DNA of 58,463 nucleotides, taken from NCBI GenBank assembly GCA_030141605.1, contig JAQGDQ010000406.1:1-58463 (forward strand). The letters are read 5' to 3'. The stretch comes from Tubiluchus corallicola (taxonomy: Eukaryota; Priapulida; Priapulimorpha; Priapulimorphida; Tubiluchidae). Positions 1 through 11,600 of the stretch are shown piece by piece. A program made the position numbers and the translations under genes. Every line of letters starts with the position of its first letter. Positions within the stretch are counted from its first letter, which is position 1. The notes beneath the pieces were generated by a model. It saw only the letters and a program-made list of their open reading frames with translations, had not been told where the DNA came from and did not search any database.

Positions 1-154
1 TTCGAAAAATAAACCATCAATGGCACGACACTAGATCGAGACCTTTCGTTTGATGTATAGATCGCCGCAAATGGTGCCCTCGTCCGGGCTGTAGCCTCGA
101 ATCTTATATATATATATATATATATATATTAAGATACCAAGAATATTAATATAA
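1..154 (+). repeat. Repeat X, 3' end fragment (cut by window start)
   Basis: This matches the 3' end of the two tandem X copies at 3071-4491. It has the same block starting TTCGAAAAATAAACCA, the same GC-richer stretch, a TA microsatellite at about 103-128, and the terminal motif CCAAGAATATTAATATAA. No coding capacity is visible. The left part lies outside the window. Confidence 0.75.
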
Positions 155-194
155 TAGTAGATAGTAGATAGTAGATACTTAATATAATATAATT

Positions 195-835
195 AAGAGG
201 TTGAAATTTGTTCGCAATTATCAATTCTGATGTTTACATGAGGAGTATTACAGCTGTGTTGGCTATGAAAAAGCATAATTTTTTTCACATTTAGGGATAG
301 CTTATTTGTTTTTAGCCATTCGTTAATAAGGAAAAGCTCAGAATTTATGCTGTTTGACATTTTTTAAGCATCAGTACCAAAAGAAGATAGCTGGCAAATA
401 AAGGATGTATCAGCGGCATACATTATGGTGTTAAACAAGCCACTTACAGAACCCAGATTATTTATATAAATTAAAAACAAAAATGGGCCTAGAATAGAAC
501 CTTGAGGATCCCCAGTTACGATATTGCAGAGTTCTGATTGTGAGTCATTAACATGTACTGTCAGTCGACGTATTGTTTTCGATTATTTGGATAACTGGAG
601 AGCAGTGCATTAGAATTATTAGCTAAACCCTAATATCTGAGTTTATGAAGCAAAATTGCATGGTCTAGTAAATCAAATGCTTTGCTTAGATCCATGAAAA
701 TGGCAACAAATTGTTCACCACTATCAAATCCATTAATAAAATGAACTACCAATTCCGCTTCAGCAAGTTCTGTAAAGTGCTGCTTACAGAAGTCATACTG
801 ACTTGATGTCACGTATGTTGACTGAGCTTCAGAAA
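195..835 (-). mobile_element. Decayed LINE reverse-transcriptase fragment
   Basis: Read on the minus strand, this encodes pieces of a non-LTR reverse transcriptase. They include a QYDFCKQHFTELA segment, a motif-A block FMDLSKAFDLLDH, a PQGSILGPFLFLIYINN block (motif B region), a degenerate motif C in which the YADD box reads YAAD, and the downstream NEWLKTNKLSLN segment. The pieces are interrupted by stops (for example near 380 and 600) and frame changes, and there is no endonuclease. It is a dead, 5'-truncated copy, probably of the CR1/Jockey group. It lies outside the visible calpain exons, probably in an intron of that gene. Confidence 0.75.
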
Positions 836-2158
836 CTAATGTCTTGTGTGTGGGTAATTATAAACTTTAACCGGCCTTTTCATTCCCATATATGTATATA
901 TACAATACTTAAAAAACAAAATTAGTGCAATGACATCTTTGGCAAAAATTACAGAGAAAACTAACTGAAAATGGAACTACAGTCATGTGTCTTAGACATC
1001 GTTGAAAACATCTTTGAATTACTGAAGTGCCAAGCATTCAACGTTATTTGTTACTTAATAATATATAGAAATAATGGGTAACACAAACGTATTCTTTCTT
1101 ATAATTTCATTGGATTCACTAAAAAGATGGTAACGAAAAGGCCGTCTGGAATTCAATAAACTGTATAAAGCAAAAGTAATGCAGTGTTTTTATTTGATAA
1201 AAACTTTGTGCTGTTGAAGCACAAAGAAATTCTTTTATTACTCTTAGAACTGCTTAAATTATCTAAAAAAAAATTCTGGAATTCAGAATTTCAGCAAAAT
1301 TTCTCTCGTCTTCATTTTCAATTTTCAACCTATGAATGAATCTGTCTGTGATGGCTTCCCACACATCAAAATTAACAACTAGCCATGGTACTGATATTTA
1401 AAAGTGATTCACACAGTCTTTACTTTGGTGCAAATTCATGTAGTTAGACAGTTTGTATTTTTTGAATTAAACTTCTAAATCACATTTTATTCCAATACTG
1501 TGCTTTTTAATTATTCACATTTTTGTCTCTTTTGTCACTCGTCTATTGTCACGCTTGTTAACTTGTACAGATTATGTTTGTAAGATGTCTAGAATAAAGT
1601 TTCTGTGTCTAGGTATTTATGTGAACTTGCTTTATTTTAGTTTCATAAAAGGTGATTCAATAAATAATAAACTTTTATAGTCATATTGATTGAAACTATC
1701 TTTTACACATTAGGTTTATTGTTTTTATTGCCTATTGTTTGGTTTAAAGGTTTATCTGTTGGTCTTTTCTTGGTCTTGTGTAATTTTAGTTTGATTGGTG
1801 TCTATTCATGCTAATCTGTAATCATTTTAATCTGTAATAATCCAATGTCTGCTGCAATTTTAGTGAATAAACTAAAAACTAAAACCAAAACTGAAGGTTG
1901 GAGCCAAGTCATGTCTAACAAAGTCACAGGCGGCCTTCGAGTAGTTGGCCCTTTGGGGTGCACTCTATTAACTGACATGTCAATCTGCTGTGTCGGTTGA
2001 TCTCAGATAATCGCATAAAGTGACATATTTTTGGTGTTTAACATGCATTATAGGAACATAGTGTAGGAAAACCTAAGCTGCTTTTCACAACTATTGAGCC
2101 TGTTGAGTAATATTAGTGATAGGCCTACTTTGTTCTTACAGTTGCAGAGATGCTGTAA
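836..2158. other. Non-coding stretch, probably calpain intron
   Basis: AT-rich sequence with no ORF of note and no recognisable exon or repeat. I looked for the calpain catalytic-Cys exon, which should precede the first visible exon, and did not find it here. Confidence 0.5.
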
Positions 2159-2159
2159 A

Positions 2160-2232
<73 letters not shown>

Positions 2233-2272
2233 AGGGAGGGAGGGGGAGGGAGAGGGAGGGGAGAGGGAGAGA
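2159..2272 (+). repeat. (GA)n microsatellite grading into GGGA-rich tract
   Basis: About 65 bp of near-perfect GA dinucleotides are followed by G-richer GGGA and GAGG units. The Arg/Glu/Gly-rich reading frames across it are artefacts of the repeat. It lies in the intron before the first visible calpain exon. Confidence 0.95.
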
Positions 2273-2566
2273 GTGAAATAAGTGAACGAATGAGTGTGAG
2301 AAAGAAGAAGGGATATATTAATATTCTACACTTGTTTTTGTGAGTTTACGCTTGTTTTTGCGAAGTGAACGAAATCTCCACTTTTATTTATTCATTTGGA
2401 GGACTTCATTTTAACTGGACTACATTGTAATCATGGTCATAGTTGTGGTTGTTATACTGTTTGTTGTTGACTTTGTTAATGTGCCCGTAGTTATTCATTC
2501 AATTATTGTAACTCCGTTATTGCTCCATCCTGATCTAAGAAAAATTAACTGTATTTTGAAACGTAG

Positions 2567-2692
2567 GTTTTTGATGGGAGCATCATGTGGTGGAGGCAAC
2601 ATGAAGATAGATGAATCTGTCTATGAGGCATTAGGACTAAGACCTAGACATGCTTATTCTGTTTTGGATGTACAAGCATTTAATTCTGTCAG
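2567..2692 (+). CDS. CAPN15: CAPN15 exon a (GASCGGG and catalytic His)
   Basis: Acceptor TAG at 2564-2566, donor GT at 2693. The first G completes a codon from an upstream exon, followed by [15 protein letters not shown], then the RHAYSVLDV box that carries the catalytic His. It ends AG in phase 2. Confidence 0.92.
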
Positions 2693-5600
2693 GTATCGTT
2701 TTCATATTTGATGTTTCTGTGTTTCAGATAGAAGACTCGCAGTAGCAAGAAATAAATTTCTAGTGTCAATATTCTTGAAAATTAATTAATCTACACTTAC
2801 TTAGCGGTGTCAAGTTGAACATTTTCTTTGCTGCATTTTTCTTTTTAAGAATTTTGTAATTCATAATAATAGGAAATATTGTTAGTATGTTAACTGCTGA
2901 TTACAAGACATTTTTAAAATATTTTTAAAAGCAATTCTAACAGTTATAACTGCTTTTTATCAAATATGCATGTTTCATGAAGTTAACATTTTGTTTCATT
3001 AACTGGCATTTCTAACATTATATTTTAAGTTGTAATTGTTTCTATTAATCCATTTACTTATTAATAAAGAACTAGCAAAGGCCCCGCAAAAGATTTTGCG
3101 TATAAATACACGTGTAATCAATAATACGCGAACATCCTACACAGTCCTCATGTATAACACAAAGCCCGTAACATCCTGCCTACTTACCTCTAACGCAAAG
3201 CCAGCAGGCAGCTACTGTATGTCTGTTTATCTAACGCAGAGCAGCTTTTTGCTGAATTAAAGTTATAGAGTACAATGGATGACGTCAGCACAATGGAATG
3301 CGTTAGGATAGTTTTCTAAGCGAAAATCGCCGAAAATAGAACCTCTAATTAACTCGCCAGTACTCCTCTCAGTGGACCTGCCCTAAAATATAGCCCACAT
3401 CATCGTGTAGCCCTGTCCTTCCTCTTTGTAAAGAGCCCCATATCTCCTTCCGAGAGTCCCACCGGGCGCCGCTCGAACGTTTTTCCCGCAGGCTGTTTGG
3501 CCGAAATTTCGAAAAAATCGCGAGTTGGGTCCAGGAAAACGCCCGTTACGGGGCACCCTGGCCCTCTCGGGAATTCTAAATATGCCTACTACACCCACCG
3601 CTGAACGGGCTATCTATCCATACCCAGCACCACCCTCAGCCCGTTCCCGTTCTCTACATCTGAGCCGTATAACTTTTGCAATTTTTTGCAAAAAACGGTG
3701 GAAAAAGGGGCATTTTTGGAGGTTTTTTGCCTCCCCTTTCTCCCGGTGGGCCCGATTCGAAAAATAAACCACCAATGAGACAACACTAGATCGAGACCTT
3801 TCTTTTGGTATATAGATCGCCGCAAATGGTGCCCTCGTCGAAGCTGTAGCCTCGAATCTTATATATATATATACCAAGAATATTAATATAAGAGACTAGC
3901 AAAGGCCCCGCAAAAGATTTTGCGTATAAATACACGTGTAATCAATAATACGCGAACATCTTACCTAGTCCACATTTATAACACAAAGCCCGTAACATCG
4001 TGCCTACTGTTTGTTTAACTAACGCAAAGCCTGTAGCTTTTTGCTGAATTAAAGTTATAAGCAGAGTAGAGTACAATGGATGACGTCACAACAATGCCTT
4101 TGCGTCAGCAGTTTCTTAAGCGAAAATTGTCGAAAATAGAACATCCAATTAACTCGTTGATACTCCTCTCGGTGGACCTGTCCTAAAATATAATATACCC
4201 AGCACCACCCTCGACCCATTCCCGTTCTCTACATCTCAGCCGTATAACTTTTGCAAAAAACGGCCGAAAAAGGGCCATTTTTGGAGGTTTTTCGCCCCCC
4301 ATTCCTCCCGGTGGGCCCGATTCGAAAAATAAACCATCAATGGCACGACACTAGATCGAGACCTTTCGTTTGATATATAGATCGCCGCAAATGGTGCCCT
4401 CGTCCGGGCTGTAGCCTCGAATCTTATATATATATAAATAAATAAATATATATATATATATATATATATACCAAGAATATTAATATAAGAGATTTGGCAC
4501 TGTAATAAATTAAAGAAAAGACACGATGTTTCAGTCCACTACTGTGGAACATCTGCAGGTAAAAAAAGAAAAGAAGAAAAAACGATCACTAAATACTATT
4601 TTTTGGTTTTATAAGCTTAACACATTCACTAGTGGTCAAAGAAAATACGATATGGTCACATAAAAGACAACCGCTAATTAAACTGATGTAAATAAATTAA
4701 ATAAACTGTCCATAATAAAAAACTGCAAGAGTAACAATGCAGAAACAAAAATATCACAAAATCATGTAGTAAGAGCACCAGATATTTTATGTCGCAAATA
4801 TTTTAAAATGTTTCTGTTGTCCTGAAGATGTTGTATGGGTGCTGTTGTACAAGCTGTAATGTGTGGTTAAAAACAAGTGTGAAACCAGGGCCTAAAGCAC
4901 TTTCCTGGAGGATTCAATTCCCAGATAAGTGGCTGTGCTGCTCTTTGAAAAGCTATACTGGTCTGCAGCTGGAAGCCTATTCCACATATATGTCGTGTTA
5001 GCAAACAAGCTACAACCATAGACATCTGCACGAATATATGGTTGCTGATTAATGGCATTTTCACAGTAAAAACGACTTGATACCTGGCTTAGATAGTCTA
5101 ACTACCTGGTGTATTATTTCTGATATTTGCCGGCATACTAATATCGATTGTGTCTCTAAAAAAACTTTGGATACTACATCACTTTGGTGTAGCAAGCTTC
5201 TACACTAAACTATCCAGCATAGAATCCACAATAGACTCGCAAATGCAGCATAACAAATCTCACAGCTTGACGTCGAACACACTCAGCTGTATTACAGCTG
5301 TCTGAGGGTTCCATGCTGCAACAGGGCAGCATATGCCTGTTCCTTCTATGTCAGGCAATGTTTATTAAGTACCCTTCCTTGAAGCTTCTGGTCTTACAGC
5401 TGCCAAGTGCTTGTTCCAAGCTCAGGTCATTTGCAATGGTTACTCCAAGGTATCTGTAAACACGATTTTTGGAGTTTCTTTTCCATTTATTGCAAAATAG
5501 CCATTGAATAGTCTGTAACACATATTAATTTTCTCATTACAAAAGTATGAAGAAATGATTTTTTTCTTAAGGTGGTTGGTAGATGAGAAACACTGCTTAA

Positions 5601-8600
5601 CCCAGATTAACGTTTGAAGGTCTTGTTGCAAAATTTTCAAAGTCATGGTAGACTTGATGTGCCTGTAGATAACATATTACCTGCAAATGATCTCAGTGTA
5701 GATGTTACTCCAGTGGTGTCATTAACGTACAGAAAAAGAAAAATGCAGGCTCCTGTGGCACTCCAGAAAGGACCAAAGAAGGCTCAGAATTGGTTCCATA
5801 AACACCTTCTGTGGTCTGTCCAGAAAGGTCCGATGCAGTCATTGATTTTTCGTCCAGTGACATAAAACAGCAATTTATACAAAAGCTTATGATGGGCTAC
5901 CTTATTGGAGGCCTTACTAAAATCCAGAAATAAGTTTTCAGCAGTTGATTTTGAATACCCTGTTGTTCACTGCTTCAATGTGTAAGACAACAATTCAGGA
6001 AATCCATGTTGATTGTTAATAAGAGCTTTTATGATATATGATTATTTTGCTGTATGAATTGTAGTATGAATTTTGCTATATGTTTGAGGACAGCATGCTC
6101 CATGGTCTTGCATGAAATGCTTGCTCGATGACACAGGTCTGTAAATGGCTGGCTCTGACTTATCACATTGTTCTACATGCCGATAACGCTAGCCATTCTC
6201 CACTCATTTGGCTTCCAACAGAGTAGGATTGCTGGAACGTATGTCTTAACATTGGTGTCACCGTGGTTGGCATATTCTTGCAATATTCTTGTTAAAATTT
6301 GATCTGGTACACTCTTATTATTCTTATATCTTTCAGAAGTTTTAGTATCCTATTTAGTTATATTTCTTAATTTGCAATGCAAATGTAACAAAACGGTCCC
6401 TTATTTGGTAATTTAGGTTTCCTTTGGTTTGCACATCTTGTAAAAACTGAATTGAATTCCATGTTAAGTATCTTCATCTTTTACATGTTGTTATTTACCT
6501 GAAGAGTTGGAATACGCATTGTTTGTTTTTCGTGATCTGATCAAAGACCAAAAATGTTGGCATCATTTTTCTAGCTGTCTCCAATGATTTCAGTCATATA
6601 CCAATAGGAATATTCTGGTGTCAATCTTTGTACCTCATTGCGTTTAATTTTCTGATTGGGCTTGAACATTATTGGTATGTCATGCCTCTCCTGTCACATT
6701 GATACTTTTCCTGATGATATTGTGGTATGTATAGAGATGGTCTCTATTAATGTCTTACACAGACGAGACCATGCCTCTTTAGCAGCATTCGCAAAGAAAA
6801 GCCAATTTTTTTCTACAGTTATTCCTCAAGAAAAACATAAAATAATTAGTGAATGGTTACTGGTGAATATGTTTGTGCTTTTTCTTCATTTCACCTGAAG
6901 ATGGTCTTTAGTTTTGGATTGATTGTACCTGTTGTTGTCATTAAGAATGATCTGTATTATTTATTCGTTTACTTATTTGTTTTTGTTTAATGCATAACAA
7001 TAAGCTGGTTATTGGTGTGGTGATGTTATAATGTACTTCAGATTACTGCGATTGAGAAACCCCTGGGGACATTTTTCGTGGCAAGGTGATTGGTCTGATA
7101 GTTCTTCATTATGGACACCAGAGCTCAAGGAGCGCTTCATGCCACACGGTGCTAGGGAAGGTGTTTTTTGGATGGCATTTCAGGATTTTATGATGTAATT
7201 TTTTTTGCATCTTCCTTAACAAACTGCTTATTGCTTAGAATTGTTTAAAAAAAAACTTACGGTATCTAGCAGAACTTAAATACAGTCTTAAAACATATGA
7301 AATTCTAAATTTATGATTTTAATACATATATGGATCCATAACTGCGAATATAAATATAGATGTTATTGATGGATTCATGGATTTCAACAAGTAAAACAGA
7401 AATTTCGAAGCTTAGTTCAAACTCCACCTTCATTGTTTTAACAGGCTTTTACAAACAGCATTATCCAACCTGTAGACAAATAAACAGGTATATATATTGC
7501 TACATTAAAATTTTTAAATTTTTTATAACAAAAACGATATCCTTTTTCATAAATAATCCACTGTATAATAAATTTTATTACACTTTTATTAGAAAAATTC
7601 AACATTTCCAAAGTCTACTGACCGTCATCTTCAAAAAATTGCTAGTGCGCAGTGTGGAGATTCTTAAAAAAAGTGTAATAAAATTTCTTATATGATGACT
7701 TGTTTATGAAACTGAAATTGTTTTATGGTTTCGAACTTCCTATCAGCGCTTATTCTATCAGAACTATAGCTATTGGTGTTGTAACTATAGCTGTTGTAGA
7801 ATTTAAATCATTATATCACGTACAAGAATTTTAAAACCAAAAGCAGTATAGTGTAAACACACTAAAATCTCAGAAAACATATCTTGGCAATATTCTTTAT
7901 ACAATGCAGAATTGTTCTCAAATTAAGATGGCCCAAAGAAAAATCCTAATTAATTTCTTGCTTCCTGATTTTTTATAGTTATTTCGATAGTGTTGATATT
8001 TGCAAAATATCGCAAGGGTGGAATGAGGTACGACTTCATGGTATGCTTCCGCCTCATGCCGGGCGACCACATGAAGTTGCTATAGTCACAGTGTTAGAAC
8101 CTACAGAAATGGAGTTCACGCTTTTCCAATGTGGAAACAGGTAAATGTCCTACTTGTCAATGCCCTAAAATCACTTGATTCAGGAAAATTTTCAAATTCT
8201 GATAGAGTTACTTGTCCTATAGTTACTACCCCTATGCACATAGGCAAACTAAGTAATTTATTCTCTCATTTATTTAACTTTGTTGTGCCTACTTTTGCAG
8301 TAGTTTATATGAACATGTGAAGTTGCCATTACAAATCGAAAAATCAAGGTTTGGATGCTGTACCTAGATTTACGGATTGCAGTACATGTAGTAATTCCTC
8401 TTATTTCAAAATGGTTTCAGAACTTGGAAAAAGTTGGATAGATGTCAATTAGATTTGTGTGTACTTGTGTTCAAAACTTGGTCTACAAATGTATCTGGAT
8501 TAGGAAAACTTGTACAGAACAGTAAAAGACAAGTGCGCGGATTTGTTGAATGTTCGGCAATGTTGGAGCCTGGTGTCTATACTGTTGTGTGTACAGCATT

Positions 8601-11600
8601 TAACCACTGGAACACAGGTAAAAATTGCTTTACCTAATATTGCTGATACAGACATTGTAATTATAATTGTCAGGGTAACAGAGAGTGATTTACAGTGATT
8701 ACTTTGAGAACATATTACCTGTATAGCAAGCTGTTTTATTTCCCTGAATTATAGTGTGATGTCTTATGAATTGTTATGACTTGAAAGCAACACAGTTATA
8801 ATAATTTGAAATTTATGCACCAGCCTGATTCAGTTTATTTACATAGTACATCGTATCCCTTTGCTGGTTCATTATGTTATCTTAAATGATCAAGTCATTA
8901 ACTTAAGATTCTGCAGTTTGACCAAAACTGCAAGTGCTGCGTTGATCTTTGTCTCAAGATCATAATTTTGCTATTACTGTTCATCATATTTGAATACCTA
9001 AGGACTGCATTTCGTTTCAATGAAATCGCAGCTTATAACATTTTGATCCGTGACCTTGGGCCACCTATCTCGGACCAACCTGTGCAGTTTAGTGTCTGTG
9101 CTGGAGCTCCTGTTTTCAGTTTTTGACCCCTAGTGAAAATTTTTCCACATCCAAATGAGCCACGTGCAAAAACTCAACACTACATGTTAAAAACTGTGGC
9201 CCTAGTTCAAAAACTATAAAAGAAACTAAAGCCTAATGAAAAACTGATAGATGTCTACTGTCTCTTGACCCTTTTATTTAAGGTCATCGCTTAGTATCTT
9301 ATTGTCTGAGCCCACACCCCAAGTACCCACCCTGCAAGTTTCGTGACTCCAGCGTCTTTACTTTTCCAGTTTTAACTCTTTTAACACTTTTGCCAAATGT
9401 CACATAACCTGGCCACGCCACCTTTTCCAAAAATACTTCATGCACATCTACCCTTACCCAGGTAACCATACATGCAATAGTATAGACTGATTAATATGCC
9501 TTTGTAATAACTATTTTTTCTAGGTTCTGGAAATCCAGACAAGTTTCCAAAATATGTACTAGCATTGCACAGTTCAAAGCGAGTTTTAGTAGAGCAACAG
9601 AGATCTCCTCCTTGTTTACTAGCTGATTCTGTTATAGAACTGACCATAAAAAAGGGGCAAAGACATGAGGTAAGACTTCAGATTAGCATATTTTGTACAT
9701 GTTCTCTTGGTTATTTACAAACAGTAACATACTTCTTGCTGCATAATAAACCTTACTGTCTAAGATAAGGAGAGAAGGGTAAGCTTTAATTCACTAACAA
9801 CAAGTTCATTAACAATAGCAGACACGCTGGTTGACCGGTGTTTCATGCCTGGGTATTAAGAAAGGTAGTAAACATACATACAACGTAATCATCAAAGAAA
9901 TATGTGAACTATAAAACATTTTATAGCAGTTAGAAAGAAGATGGCAGGTTCGATTCTGATTTTTCTCATTTCCTTCTTTATTTGAATTATTTTGGTTGAA
10001 AAATTGACTATAGTGAACAGTCCTTCATTCTAAATGCAGTCACACTTAGTGTATTAGAATGAACAGGAATCTATGGTTGTTTTTTATGCAGACGGTGGTT
10101 CTTTTTCTTTTTCATAGGGGAGACAAGGCATGACTGCATACTATCTGACGCAAGGCTGGGCTGGTCTAGTTGTAGTTATAGAAAACAGACATGGTAATCG
10201 TTGTTTACAAGTTATTTGCGATTGTACAGATAGTTATAATGTTGTATCAACTCGAGGCTGTCTTCATACCATTGATTGCATACCACCACTGCACAGGTAA
10301 GAAATTTATGTTAATTACAGTAGGCGCCACTTAATAGACTCACAGTTAATAATCGCTTAATTGACTCAAATAACTCCGCATAATTGACTCAATATTTTTG
10401 CTTCACATGCTTCAATAAGACTCTTTCGTGTGACTAATAAGCTTTTATTACTTTTATATCATCATAGTTCGCTTTTGTCCTATAATATGAGAAATAATCA
10501 TGTTAAGTACCGTATTGTTTGTAAGCTGGAACGTTTATCATACGCTAATATGCTAGTCTAATGTTTCCTTTGACCCGCCTGTCCACTGCAATTAACCTCG
10601 CTACCCAAGAACTCCTGGAAGCTAAAAATTTAATCACTTGTGTAGCGGTTTGCTTTTGAAGCTCTGGCCGTCTTTGCTAAAAAGTTTAATAAGTTAGATG
10701 TTGCTGTTATGCCAGGGACGCAGTACAGTACAGTACAGTAAGTACGTCACAATTATGGCAAGTGGGAGCTTAGGTGAAGCTACAGACGAAACTACTTGCG
10801 GGGAAACGCGGGCACCACCAGCAGTTTAAGCACGCCAAACACTAAGTATTTTTCTAATTTTAACTGCGTAAAGGAATTTAAGCATTACTTTGTTTCTAAA
10901 ATTCATTAAAAACCTTTGCAATGCAAAGTAAGCTGATAACTCATACTTCTATACCTGTAATACTACATCCATCGGTTAATAGGTTCAGTCAGTTAATTGG
11001 GTCAAAACACGTCGGTCCCAAAGTGAGCCTATTAAGCGGCACCTACTGTATATGTTTTATTAACTAAAGTTCGTGTGCCACAATGTGTGTAAAGATCCAA
11101 ACACATACAAATAAAAAAAGTAAGTAAACTCAAAAGAACATTTGGAAGCGTAATAATAGGTTCGACTCGATCTATTGGTCAAGGGACTTGCTGAACTGAA
11201 GATCATCAATTATAAATGCTGGCATCTTGAATTTATATCGTATATCTGAAACCCAACTCTGTCAATTGATGCAGAATCCATTCTAGTGCAATCCTGTGGG
11301 GCTTCACGACCATTGCAATTTGGTGAAGCCTTAGGCTTTTCTTTAGAATTAAGTTATTATTGCCATCTAGAATTCAATGTGCAGAATTTGTTTGAGTACT
11401 TTTCTATAAATTTTATGTTGATCCATTGCAAATTGGCAGAGCCCCTATGCTTTTTTCAAAAGCCGTATTCTCGCCACCACCTTGAATTCAAAATGACTGA
11501 TCAAAATTCCAACTCTGTCAGCCTGTGTGGAATTCGTTTTGGTATATTCAATAAAATTTCACGATGGTCTCTTGTGAATTAGCAGAGCCGTAGGCTTTGT

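Noticed and set aside
2433-2711. 92-codon frame containing the first calpain exon, considered as a separate gene
   Set aside because: Only 2567-2692 is homologous to calpain. The upstream hydrophobic part precedes a good acceptor and is intron.
7360-7695. 111-codon open frame
   Set aside because: Lys/Ile/Phe-rich translation of AT-rich intron between two certain calpain exons, with no homology.
9950-9975. B-box-like GGTTCGATTCT as a tRNA gene
   Set aside because: No A box, anticodon stem or acceptor stem at the right spacing.
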